Part shown: positions 52,701-60,652 of the stretch, piece by piece | How positions within the stretch are numbered: the first letter of the stretch is position 1 | Layout of the letters: each line of letters starts with the position of its first letter | NCBI RefSeq assembly: GCF_021646685.1 | Contig: NZ_JAKJHW010000002.1 | Location: 1 to 64,000, forward strand | Length of the DNA stretch: 64,000 nt | Reading direction: 5' to 3' | Source: Pseudalkalibacillus salsuginis | GTDB lineage: Bacteria; Bacillota; Bacilli; Bacillales; Fictibacillaceae | Notes under the pieces: generated by a model | Seen by the model: only the letters and a program-made list of their open reading frames with translations | Databases searched by the model: none | What the model was told of the DNA's origin: nothing | Program-made: the position numbers and the translations under genes

Positions 52701-53387
52701 TTATAACAGCTGCCCCCGAATGAGGTGATACTTCTCTGCATAGCCCACTCCAGTTTCCATTCCTCTTTTTGCAGCCCATTTTTTGATATTTTCTGGTGAT
52801 ATCAAATGTTCTGAAGTTCGGATTTGTGATTGATGTTTGCAGAATGCATCCACTTTCCTATCGATCGAATCTGTGATATCCAGGTACAGCTCACCGACAT
52901 CATTTACCTTTGGATACTGCCATACGATCAATGGGTATTCATACATAGCGACTAATTTAGGGTTTCTATTCGGGACCGGCCGCAAACTGGCCATGGACGC
53001 CTGAAACAGTACTTGGTGATCTTGGTGATAGCTTGGATATGGAATAAAGATCATCGTCGGGTCAAATCCATGTAGAATCCGATCCAATTTCGCGACGATC
53101 TGATTCATTGGAATCGTATCCATCGCACTTTCTTTATTTTCAAATAAAATCTGATGATCTTCACAACCCAAATAAACAAGAGCTTCCCGAAGTTCTTGTT
53201 TTCTTGTTTGAGATTCAATGATCCTTTCATTTTTATGTTGGAAGGAAATGTCTCCTACTGAACCTATGATCACTTTTACATCGTTATCGTAATGCCGTGC
53301 TTTATCAATAAGTCCACCGCAGCCTAACACCTCATCATCGGCGTGTGGAGCAATGACCAACACCCGTTCTTCCCCATTTACTAGCAC
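52701..53387 (-). CDS. PIG-L family deacetylase
   Basis: 228 residues. The zinc motif APHADDEVLGCGG (about 13-25) and a late HxxH-type PYPSYHQDHQ (HQDH metal ligand) are those of the PIG-L/BshB/MshB family, which removes N-acetyl groups from GlcNAc-type sugars. In this operon it probably deacetylates an amino sugar or a sugar-linked product. Not the bacillithiol BshB1, whose neighbours differ. Start GTG at 53387 lies eight bases after AAGGAG. First gene of the run from 53387 to 47242; a leader with a terminator and a tiny upstream ORF precedes it. Confidence 0.82.
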   Translation of the reverse strand: MLVNGEERVLVIAPHADDEVLGCGGLIDKARHYDNDVKVIIGSVGDISFQHKNERIIESQTRKQELREALVYLGCEDHQILFENKESAMDTIPMNQIVAKLDRILHGFDPTMIFIPYPSYHQDHQVLFQASMASLRPVPNRNPKLVAMYEYPLIVWQYPKVNDVGELYLDITDSIDRKVDAFCKHQSQIRTSEHLISPENIKKWAAKRGMETGVGYAEKYHLIRGQLL

Positions 53388-53399
53388 AATACACACTCC

Positions 53400-53444
53400 T
53401 TAAACCCATCGTGATAATTTAATGTATTCATGAATCGTCTTCAT
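53400..53444 (-). CDS. Possible 14-codon upstream ORF (leader peptide)
   Basis: ATG at 53444 with GGAAAGGTG seven bases before, coding MKTIHEYIKLSRWV, stop overlapping the ribosome binding site (TTTAAGGAG) of the PIG-L gene. Too short for statistics; ribosome binding site and overlap are the only support. Confidence 0.35.
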   Translation of the reverse strand: MKTIHEYIKLSRWV

Positions 53445-53467
53445 GTGTAGGCACCTTTCCAAAGCAT

Positions 53468-53498
53468 AAAAAAACGCCTAGGAAACTCGTCTCTAGGC
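53468..53498 (-). terminator. Second terminator-like hairpin in the leader of the glycan operon
   Basis: GCCTAG (53476-53481) and CTAGGC (53493-53498) pair around an 11-base loop, and the minus strand continues G then seven T. It stands some 80 bases downstream of the fabI terminator, so it could be an attenuator of a separate transcript that begins between them. Confidence 0.55.
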
Positions 53499-53563
53499 AT
53501 AGGATATAAACATGAACTGTCTAACTTTAGGACTGTATTGAAAAAGGATAGAATTTCTAATGT

Positions 53564-53591
53564 AAAAAACCATTCCTGAAATCAGGAATGG
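53564..53591 (-). terminator. Rho-independent terminator of fabI
   Basis: Perfect stem CCATTCCTG / CAGGAATGG with a four-base loop, then six T on the minus strand. Confidence 0.92.
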
Positions 53592-53599
53592 CTCATCAC

Positions 53600-54376
53600 T
53601 TATCTGGCTAAAAGGTGGTAGCCGCTGTCTATATGAAGGATTTCACCAGTTAGTCCTCTGGATAGATCGCTCATCAAGTAAAGAGCCGTATCGCCGACCT
53701 CTTCTGTGGTAGTCGTACGTCGAAGTGGAGCCCTTTCCTCGATTTCTTTCAATATACTGTTGAAATCACCTACTCCTTTAGCAGCAAGTGTACGGATCGG
53801 TCCTGCCGAAATGGCATTGACACGGATGCCGTCCTTTCCTAAATCATTGGCAAGGTATTTTACACTTGCATCCAGTGAAGCTTTGGCAACGCCCATGACG
53901 TTATAGTTCGATACGACACGCTCTCCACCAAGATAGGTCATCGTCACAATCGATCCGCCTTCAGTCATCAGTCCGCGTGCTTCCTTTGCTACAGCTGTAA
54001 GTGAGTAGGAACTGATATTATGAGCCAATAGGAACCCGTCTCTCGTCGTATTCAAGTATTCACCCTTTAACTCATCAACATTCGCAAATGCAATACAATG
54101 GGCCAGTCCATGGATGACACCGACTTCTTCCTTGATCCGGGTGAAAGCACCTTTGATTTGTTCGTCATCTGTTACATCACAAGGAATGACAAGAGAATCC
54201 TTACGGTCAAGAGATTCTGCAAGATCACGTACTCCCTTTTCAAAACGTTCACCGGCATACGTGAATACTAGTCGTGCTCCAGCATTACTCAATGACCGTG
54301 CGATTCCCCATGCGATACTCCTCTTGTTGGCTACTCCCATGACAACATATGTACGGTTTTCTAATGATAAATTCAT
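53600..54376 (-). CDS. fabI: Enoyl-[acyl-carrier-protein] reductase (NADH), FabI
   Basis: 258 residues, the exact length of B. subtilis FabI. The modified cofactor site is GVANKRSIAWGIA, and the active-site set is Tyr148 (TYLGG), Tyr158 and Lys165 (Y-x6-K in NYNVMGVAK). The end is SGYHLLAR. It catalyses the last step of each fatty-acid elongation cycle. A FapR-type operator lies at its promoter, which fits malonyl-CoA-controlled lipid synthesis. Its neighbours on the left (glycan genes) differ from B. subtilis, where cotO is near; the right side (yjbQ) is conserved. Confidence 0.96.
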   Translation of the reverse strand: MNLSLENRTYVVMGVANKRSIAWGIARSLSNAGARLVFTYAGERFEKGVRDLAESLDRKDSLVIPCDVTDDEQIKGAFTRIKEEVGVIHGLAHCIAFANVDELKGEYLNTTRDGFLLAHNISSYSLTAVAKEARGLMTEGGSIVTMTYLGGERVVSNYNVMGVAKASLDASVKYLANDLGKDGIRVNAISAGPIRTLAAKGVGDFNSILKEIEERAPLRRTTTTEEVGDTALYLMSDLSRGLTGEILHIDSGYHLLAR

Positions 54377-54419
54377 TGAATGGGCCTCCTTTACGTACTT
54401 TTATGATTTACGTTTGTTC

Positions 54420-54436
54420 TTATGACCTAGTCCTAA
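54420..54436 (-). promoter_or_regulatory. FapR operator and promoter region of fabI
   Basis: The 17-bp site TTATGACCTAGTCCTAA has the imperfect dyad of the FapR consensus (TTAGTACC..CTAA type). It starts a few bases behind a TATACT -10 (minus strand, about 54442-54447), so bound FapR would block transcription start. The -35 is weak. Site seen directly; identity is inference from knowledge of FapR boxes. Confidence 0.7.
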
Positions 54437-54468
54437 TTAGAGTATAGCAGTCACTCGAAGAAAAGAAA

Positions 54469-54528
54469 AGTGTCGGACGCCCTGTCATCCAGTGATGATC
54501 CATTCAGGACGCCTGACACTCTCTTGAT
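54469..54528 (-). terminator. Palindromic repeat doubling as terminator of yjbQ
   Basis: Arms of 16 bases (54469-54484, 54505-54520) pair at 13 positions, with an inner TCATC/GATGA stem. On the minus strand TTTTCTTTTCTT follows. It resembles the GTGTCAGGC-type palindromes of Bacillaceae. The T-rich tail reaches into the fabI promoter. Confidence 0.65.
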
Positions 54529-54534
54529 TAAAGA

Positions 54535-56373
54535 TTACGATAAGGCATTTCTTAATTCTTGTATGCTTTCATTGCTTCCTGTTACAATCAGATGGTCATG
54601 CAGTTGAATCTCTGTATCTCCGTGAGGGACAATGGATTCATTACCTCTGAAAATCCTGATGATGATCGCATTTCCCATGAATGGGAAGTTCCGGAGCATC
54701 GTTCCGACATATTTGTTGTTTTGGACGTTCACTTGATATAACCGGTTTTCTTGACCGATGATCAGCTTCGCGACATCAGGTGTCTCAATCATCGATCTAA
54801 GAATAGTCTTAGCTGATAACAGTGATGAGAACACTTCAATGTCTTTTTCTTTCAGTTTCGTACTTATCTTCGATGATTCAATCCTCGTTATGACGCGCTC
54901 TATTCCAGTTTCTTTTGCATAGGATGCGATTTTGGAATTGATCGAATCGTTACCGGTCGTTACGACCAGTACATCTGTATTGAATACATCGTCTTGCAGC
55001 AATCTTTCTATTTCATAATCATCCACTTCATTCACTTCAAAATTAGTCCCGATCCCTTCCTCAAGCTTTTCTTGTTTCGTATGATATAGAGTCGTATTGA
55101 ACAAATTCGGATCAAGTTCCAATGGCAGTCTTAATGTTAATTGGTTCGCTCCAATGACGTTCACCTTCTTTGTTTTGGAGGCGACCAGATTTAAAGGGAA
55201 TACCTTTTTGAATACGATTGGCGTAACAATACAGGTGATGACTGCAAGCAGGATCAGTGCTGATGACATTTGGTTATCAATGACCCCAATACGTTCCCCG
55301 ATCTTCGCCGCTGCGACTACTAGAGACAGAGTCGCTGTCAGCAGGAATCCAGAACCGATGATCGTATTCCAGTCATACCATTTCTTCAAATACAGTACAG
55401 GAACCAGCTTGGAAATCAATAAGGCAATGAACAATAATGGGATCAGAATGACGATCCTCGGGTCGCTGAATAAAGCCCAGAGATCGAGCTCTACCCCGAC
55501 CATAACGAAAAAGATCGGGATCAAGAACCCATATCCGAATGAATCCAATTGTCTTACCATCTCCCGGTTAGGTGCCAACAAGGATACAAGTACTCCGGCA
55601 AGGAAAGCCCCGAGAATACTTTCTGCTCCGACTTGTTCAGATAACCCGACCAAAAGGATGATCAGGGCGAATACGGCCCTCATTCCAATCTGCACAGTAC
55701 CTGTCGACAAGGTTTCAAAAAAGGTGCTTTGTTTAAAGAACTTGCCGATGAAATAGAGAAGAATTCCTGCACAGAATAGCAAGAGCAACAGCCACATGTT
55801 TCCGCCGCCTTCATATAAAGAGACGAAAACTGCCAACAGGACCATCGTCACAAGATCCGCAATGACTGTGACAATTAGGATGATCTGGCCGATTCCTGAT
55901 TTCATGATCCCGGTTTCTTTCAATGTCGGGACGACAACACCAAGAGAAATCGTCGAGATGACGAGACACATAAAATAAGCATTGTTTGTAAAGCCGAATA
56001 ACACGAGCAGCCACGACAATACAAACGACAGGATCAGAATGAACACGAAAACGATGATTGAAACGAGAAAACGGTTCGGTTCCAATTTCCCTGAAGGCAA
56101 GGTCACTCGATTTTTATTATTTGAAAATACGCTGAAATCAATTTCCAAACCACTTAAAAACATAAGAAATATAAATCCAAGGCTTGCGAGGATAGTGATC
56201 CACTCATCGGGCTGGACTAAATTGAAACCTGTTCTTCCGATGATCAGACCGGCAATGATTTCAGCAACCACCACAGGAATGATCGACAGTCTTAATTTCT
56301 TCAATAAGATCGGTGTGAGAAAAGCGGTTAAAATAACGACGATTAAGGATGTGAATGATACATGCTCTTCCAT
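54535..56373 (-). CDS. yjbQ: Cation:proton antiporter of the CPA2/KefB family, YjbQ
   Basis: 612 residues against 614 in B. subtilis YjbQ. About twelve membrane helices (1-385) with the Na+/H+ exchanger signature regions (IPVVVAEIIAGLIIGRTGF, VGAESILGAFLAGVLVSL), then a TrkA-N-like domain (about 395-520) and a TrkA-C domain with YVGTMLRNFPFMG and DHLIVTGSNESI near the end. It should exchange K+ or Na+ for H+, gated by cytoplasmic ligand. It follows mgtE by 18 bp, same strand, so the two are one transcript. Confidence 0.88.
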   Translation of the reverse strand: MEEHVSFTSLIVVILTAFLTPILLKKLRLSIIPVVVAEIIAGLIIGRTGFNLVQPDEWITILASLGFIFLMFLSGLEIDFSVFSNNKNRVTLPSGKLEPNRFLVSIIVFVFILILSFVLSWLLVLFGFTNNAYFMCLVISTISLGVVVPTLKETGIMKSGIGQIILIVTVIADLVTMVLLAVFVSLYEGGGNMWLLLLLFCAGILLYFIGKFFKQSTFFETLSTGTVQIGMRAVFALIILLVGLSEQVGAESILGAFLAGVLVSLLAPNREMVRQLDSFGYGFLIPIFFVMVGVELDLWALFSDPRIVILIPLLFIALLISKLVPVLYLKKWYDWNTIIGSGFLLTATLSLVVAAAKIGERIGVIDNQMSSALILLAVITCIVTPIVFKKVFPLNLVASKTKKVNVIGANQLTLRLPLELDPNLFNTTLYHTKQEKLEEGIGTNFEVNEVDDYEIERLLQDDVFNTDVLVVTTGNDSINSKIASYAKETGIERVITRIESSKISTKLKEKDIEVFSSLLSAKTILRSMIETPDVAKLIIGQENRLYQVNVQNNKYVGTMLRNFPFMGNAIIIRIFRGNESIVPHGDTEIQLHDHLIVTGSNESIQELRNALS

Positions 56374-56391
56374 ACTTTCCTCCTGTTTCGT

Positions 56392-57744
56392 TTACGTAAA
56401 ATAGTTGATGAATGCCGTCGCCAGGCCAAAATAGATCAGAACACTGATGATATCGTTGATTGTTGTAATGAATGGTCCAGATGCTACTGCAGGGTCGATT
56501 TTCATTTTGTGCATAAGGAGCGGAATCAGAGCTCCGGCGAGAGTGGCAACGATCAAAGTCATCAAGATCGATGCACCCACGAGCAACCCTAAATAGATCG
56601 AATCCTTCCATAAATATACGATGATCATGATGATCAATCCACAAGACGTTCCGGTGATCACACCTGTCCCCGCTTCTCTTAATACCAGGCTCCGGACATC
56701 TTGCTTATCTGTATCCCCTGTCGCAATCCCCCTTACCGCGACTGCTAAAGCTTGGGTACCTGTATTCCCAGCCATCCCAGCAATCAGCGGGATGAATACG
56801 GCTAAAATGGCAACTTGATTCAACGTTTGCTCAAATTGTCCGATCAGGCTTGCGGTTATCATACCGAGAAACAATAATATGATTAGCCAGGGCAATCGTC
56901 TTTTGGCTGCCTGGATCGGACTCCGGTCAGCAGAATCCATATCTGAAACGGCAGCTAATTTTGAATAGTCTTCCGAAGCTTCTTCATCGATGACATCGAC
57001 AATATCATCGACTGTGATGATCCCCAGAAGATGATTTTGAAAATCGACAACCGGCAATGCGAGAAAGTCATAATCTTTCATCATCCGTGCCGCTTCCTCC
57101 TGATCCTCTCCTACAGAAATCGCTACCACACGTTCATTCATTACGTCGGTCACTAATGTGTCTTCTTCAGCGATGATCAAGTCCCTTAAAGAGATGACCC
57201 CGACCAGCTTTTTATTTTCATCGACTACGAACACATAGTAAATCGTTTCAGCATCGGGAGCTTCTTTTCTAAGAATTTGCATCGCCTGCGTCACCGTCTG
57301 GTTTGCACGTATGGCTACGAACTCCGTTGTCATGATACTACCAGCTGTTTTTTCTTCATAATGTAAGAGCTCTTTGATTTCCTGAGCCGCTTCATCATCC
57401 ATGATCGTCAGGTAGCTGGCTAACTGTTCAGCCTCCAGATCATTCAATACGTCTACCGCGTCATCGGCGTACATGTCACCAAGCATTTTTGCAGCATAAA
57501 AGGGCTCCATTTCAAACAGATAGCCTTTTGTATCTTCAATCTCTATTTTTTCAAATATATCAGCCATTTCTCCAGGTGAAAGATAGCTATAAAGGCGCAT
57601 CCTTTCTTCTTCTTCCAACTCTGAGAACAACCGGGTTTGATCATAAGGGTGCATCTCTAAGAAATTTTCCCTGAAAAGATCGATATCTTCTTTTTTCAAA
57701 GCTTCGAACACATGCTTGAATTCGTTGTTCAGTTCTTGTTCCAT
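56392..57744 (-). CDS. mgtE: Magnesium transporter MgtE
   Basis: 450 residues, full length. Domains in order: acidic superhelical MgtE N domain (1-125), two CBS domains (about 133-256, including GVISLRDLIIAEEDT and GIITVDDIVDVIDEE), a plug helix, and five membrane helices (about 285-450) with the GMAGNTGTQALAVAVRG and DPAVASGPFITTINDI signatures. A Mg2+-gated Mg2+ channel of the membrane. B. subtilis mgtE is under an M-box riboswitch; here the upstream region is occupied by repeat B from 57809 on, so only some 60 bp of leader remain and no M-box is seen. Confidence 0.93.
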   Translation of the reverse strand: MEQELNNEFKHVFEALKKEDIDLFRENFLEMHPYDQTRLFSELEEEERMRLYSYLSPGEMADIFEKIEIEDTKGYLFEMEPFYAAKMLGDMYADDAVDVLNDLEAEQLASYLTIMDDEAAQEIKELLHYEEKTAGSIMTTEFVAIRANQTVTQAMQILRKEAPDAETIYYVFVVDENKKLVGVISLRDLIIAEEDTLVTDVMNERVVAISVGEDQEEAARMMKDYDFLALPVVDFQNHLLGIITVDDIVDVIDEEASEDYSKLAAVSDMDSADRSPIQAAKRRLPWLIILLFLGMITASLIGQFEQTLNQVAILAVFIPLIAGMAGNTGTQALAVAVRGIATGDTDKQDVRSLVLREAGTGVITGTSCGLIIMIIVYLWKDSIYLGLLVGASILMTLIVATLAGALIPLLMHKMKIDPAVASGPFITTINDIISVLIYFGLATAFINYFT

Positions 57745-57808
57745 ATCCTTCTCCCCTCTCAGTCAGGGTGATTCAATCAAGTATAAGAATCGTTCATAGT
57801 TTTTTATA

Positions 57809-58190
57809 GACTTTGTTAATTTGCAGGAAATTTTCTAAAACGAAATTCGCGACACTCCTGCGGGAAAAGCGAGCCAGGCGAGACCCCACAGCGTTTTAAG
57901 GATCTTCGACTAACAACCACCACGTCCTGTGGTGAACGTCGAAGCCAGCACATCCTCTGCAAGTGAGCGAAGAGACTTGCTGAAGTGGGTTAATACAGGG
58001 AAGTGATGTCTAGCTCAGCGACCAGTCACATGGATCACTTCAAACTTCCTGCGGCGGCAACAGCCTCCTCGTCAGTTTTCCAGTGACCTACGTAACTAAT
58101 CGGGTCGCTTCCACTTTTCGATTGCCCGCGGAAAGGGGGTGAATTTCGCTTAGAAACACTGAACTTTACCAGAGCTTTGTTATAAAATAT
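57809..58190 (+). repeat. Dispersed repeat family B copy, interrupted by a family A copy
   Basis: Begins TTTGTTAATTTGCAGGAAATTTTC and follows B with TTCGCGACACTCCTGCGGG, GCGAGCCAGGCGAGACC, CACCACGTCCTGTGGTG and GCAAGTGAGCGAAGAGACTTGC. After a break (57985-58120, family A) it resumes with CCCGCGGAAAGGGGGTGAATTTCGC. The other copy is 32609-32916. It fills most of 57745-58338. Confidence 0.85.
57985..58120 (-). repeat. Dispersed repeat family A, short copy nested in a family B element
   Basis: On the minus strand: AAAAGTGGAAGCGACCCGAT, TTACGTAGGTCACTGGAAAAC, GACGAGGAGGCTGTTGCCGC, CGCAGGAAGTTTGAAGTGATC and GAGCTAGACATCACTTC. The internal block of the long copies is missing, as in the copy at 25501. 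The flanks are family B sequence that is contiguous in the other B copy. Confidence 0.82.
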
Positions 58191-58338
58191 TTTCCATGAC
58201 TCACTAATAGTAAAAAAGCGTTTCAAGATTGTCAATTTAAAAAGCGATTAAAGACTTATTTTCAAACTATTTATAGTTCGTTATCATAAAAGATGTTATT
58301 ATTTTCATTGAACTAGTTTTTCAAGGTAGGGAAGGCTT

Positions 58339-59526
58339 ATGACGAACCCAGAAAAAGAAACCCCATTTTCACAAATTGATTATAACTTACTTTTCATCTT
58401 ATTTCTTTTAATCTGTTCCAGCTGCATTGCGATTTATAGTGCTGTAGGACAGTATGAAGGCAACTTCGTTCTGAAGCAGTTAGTTTGGTATGCGGTAGGA
58501 TTTGGGGCCATTGCGGTTGTCATGATCCTTGATTTTGATCAGTTCCTGAAGCTTTCATGGTACATTTATGGATTTGGGATCTTATTGTTACTTGGAATTA
58601 TCCTGATTCCATTAGTCGATCCGAATGCTGGTACGAAAGAAGCGATCGTTCCCTATATCAACGGTGCACAAAGCTGGTATCGCTATGGAGGAATCGCCTT
58701 CCAGCCTTCCGAGCTGATGAAAGTGGCGCTCATCATTTCAATTGCCAATGCAATTACACTTCATAACGAGAAATATCTAGATCGATCCATACGAGAAGAC
58801 TTTTTATTGCTTGGGAAGATCATCTTGATTTCGATACCACCAATATTTTTAGTTATGCTGCAGCCTGATCTTGGCACAACACTCGTCTTTTTTGCGATTA
58901 TTGCAAGTCTTTTATTAGTTTCCGGAATCAGATGGCGGATTATCCTCCTTTTGCTTTTGATTTCATTGCTGGGCATCGGAGGATTAGTTGCAATCTATAT
59001 GTATAACCCTGAATTTCTGATCAATTATATTTTACATGATGAATATCAGTTGAATCGGTTTTACGGATGGCTTCAACCTTATGAATTCGAGCAAGGATTC
59101 GGATTCCAGCTCGTTAAGTCCTTATTGGCGATCGGGTCCGGCCAATTATACGGAAAAGGATTCGGGGAAGGGAATGTCTATTTCCCTGAAGCTCAGACAG
59201 ATTTCATCTTTTCTGTGATCGGTGAGGAGTTTGGGTTCATGGGCACAAGTTTTGTCATCTCCCTGTTCTTCCTATTGGTTTATCGCATCATCCACGCTGC
59301 ATTGGAAAGCAACGATCCATTTGGAAGCTATTTATGTGCAGGTGTAATCGGTATGATCACGTTCCAGGTCTTTCAGAATATCGGAATGGTCATCGGCTTG
59401 CTTCCAATCACCGGGATTCCCCTTCCATTTATCAGTTATGGGGGCAGTTCGATCTTAGCTAGTATGATTGCAATCGGACTCGTGCTAAATGTTCGTTCAA
59501 GGACAAGGAAATATATGTTTGACTAG
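58339..59526 (+). CDS. rodA: RodA/FtsW/SpoVE family peptidoglycan polymerase
   Basis: 395 residues with about ten membrane helices. Family motifs include the YINGAQSWYRYGGIAFQPSE loop (with the R/G-rich extracellular pattern), a long loop with QPYEFEQGFGFQLVKSLLAIGSG, FPEAQTDFIFSVIGEEFG and the late GIPLPFISYGGSS. Length matches RodA, the SEDS glycosyltransferase of cell elongation, that works with a class B PBP. FtsW and SpoVE are the alternatives; the missing extension and length favour RodA. ATG with GGGAAGG before it. A terminator follows. Confidence 0.85.
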   Translation: MTNPEKETPFSQIDYNLLFILFLLICSSCIAIYSAVGQYEGNFVLKQLVWYAVGFGAIAVVMILDFDQFLKLSWYIYGFGILLLLGIILIPLVDPNAGTKEAIVPYINGAQSWYRYGGIAFQPSELMKVALIISIANAITLHNEKYLDRSIREDFLLLGKIILISIPPIFLVMLQPDLGTTLVFFAIIASLLLVSGIRWRIILLLLLISLLGIGGLVAIYMYNPEFLINYILHDEYQLNRFYGWLQPYEFEQGFGFQLVKSLLAIGSGQLYGKGFGEGNVYFPEAQTDFIFSVIGEEFGFMGTSFVISLFFLLVYRIIHAALESNDPFGSYLCAGVIGMITFQVFQNIGMVIGLLPITGIPLPFISYGGSSILASMIAIGLVLNVRSRTRKYMFD

Positions 59527-59555
59527 AAAGCACCTTCTTTAAGGTGCTTTTTTCA
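59527..59555 (+). terminator. Rho-independent terminator of rodA
   Basis: Stem AAAGCACCTT / AAGGTGCTTT with a four-base loop and a long T-rich tail. Confidence 0.9.
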
Positions 59556-59609
59556 TTTTTTTTTGTTATTTTAAAATATACCAGTACGAATTAGATGGAG
59601 TGAAAAAGC

Positions 59610-60353
59610 ATGAAGTATGATGTCATCGGAGATATTCATGGTTGTTATAGGGAATTAATCCAGCTTATTGACGAATTGGGCTATAGAAAAGATGAAAATG
59701 GGAATCATCTTCCTCCTGAAAACCGTAAGCTTGTTTTTCTAGGTGACTTGACTGATCGCGGCCCTGAATCCATAAAAGTGATTCGACTCGTTTATAGACT
59801 GGTAAAGCAAGGTATTGCGCTCTATTCACCTGGAAACCACTGCGATAAATTGTATCGTTATTTTCTAGGAAGAGATGTACAGATCCGTCATGGTCTTGAA
59901 ACGACGGTTGCTGAATTCAAGGCATTGCCACAGAGCGAAAAGGTGGAGATTTCAAGCATGTTCAAAGAATTGTTTGAAGACGCCCCTCTTTATCTTCAGC
60001 TTGATGATACCAAGCTCGTTGTTGCACACGCAGGTATTAAAGAGGATTTTATCGGCCAAAAGCACAAACGGGTCCGGACCTTTGTCTTGTATGGGGATAT
60101 TACAGGAGAACGGCATGATAATGGTATGCCTGTCCGTAGAGACTGGGCCCAAAGGTATAAAGGAAAAAGGATCATCGTTTACGGCCATACCCCAGTTTCA
60201 GAACCAAGAAGGGTCGGGAACACGATTAACATCGATACAGGATGTGTTTTCGGGGGATTCCTCACTGCCTATCGCTATCCAGAGGATCAAACGGTTTCCG
60301 TGCCGTCTGGAATGCCATATTTGGAAGAAAAATTCAGGTTATTTGATGATTAA
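59610..60353 (+). CDS. prpE: Symmetrical diadenosine tetraphosphatase / PPP-family phosphatase PrpE
   Basis: 247 residues, close to the 244 of B. subtilis PrpE. Metallophosphoesterase motifs in order: [10 protein letters not shown] (7-16), [14 protein letters not shown] and AHAG, then YGHTP late. PrpE hydrolyses Ap4A and protein phosphate in vitro and has been linked with spore germination. Cytoplasmic. It has its own start 83 bp behind rodA. In B. subtilis it also sits between yjbO and yjbQ, and here it keeps the yjbO neighbour, convergent to it. Confidence 0.92.
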   Translation: MKYDVIGDIHGCYRELIQLIDELGYRKDENGNHLPPENRKLVFLGDLTDRGPESIKVIRLVYRLVKQGIALYSPGNHCDKLYRYFLGRDVQIRHGLETTVAEFKALPQSEKVEISSMFKELFEDAPLYLQLDDTKLVVAHAGIKEDFIGQKHKRVRTFVLYGDITGERHDNGMPVRRDWAQRYKGKRIIVYGHTPVSEPRRVGNTINIDTGCVFGGFLTAYRYPEDQTVSVPSGMPYLEEKFRLFDD

Positions 60354-60403
60354 GGCTTTGAAGTTCGCCTTATTGTGCGAGTGATCAATTTGTTTGATTT
60401 TAG

Positions 60404-60556
60404 TGCAATAAGGTTATTTTTAAAGCAATAAGCATAACGATGATGCAATAATATTTGTGCCCGCGCATTCAACTCACGGAATCGTGCAATTATTTTTATT
60501 TCCGTGCGATTATTCCTCAAAATCGTGCAATTGATTCTTGAAACGGTGCAATTAAA
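60404..60556 (+). repeat. Degenerate tandem array, period about 20-21 bp, core GTGCAAT(A/T)A
   Basis: The core starts at 60404, 60425 (AGCAATAAG), 60444, 60485, 60505 (GTGCGATTA), 60526 and 60547, with a decayed unit near 60465. Spacing is 19-21 bp throughout, two turns of the helix. It fills the gap between the convergent prpE and yjbO genes; no coding frame is convincing. Confidence 0.7.
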
Positions 60557-60652
60557 TAGAACGAGGACGGTTCGAATAGAAAAAGGAGCCCAGCAGCTTC
60601 CTTTTAATGCCTTTTCAATCTCAAGGTCGATTTTCCCTACAAAAAAACGTCT

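Noticed and set aside
55097-55756. 219-codon plus-strand frame
   Set aside because: Antisense to yjbQ, with no ribosome binding site.
58035-58235. 66-codon minus-strand frame in the mgtE-rodA gap
   Set aside because: It lies fully in the nested repeat, without a ribosome binding site.
57745-58338. Possible M-box magnesium riboswitch upstream of mgtE
   Set aside because: The region is mostly repeats B and A, and no conserved M-box helices were found in the 60 bp that remain.
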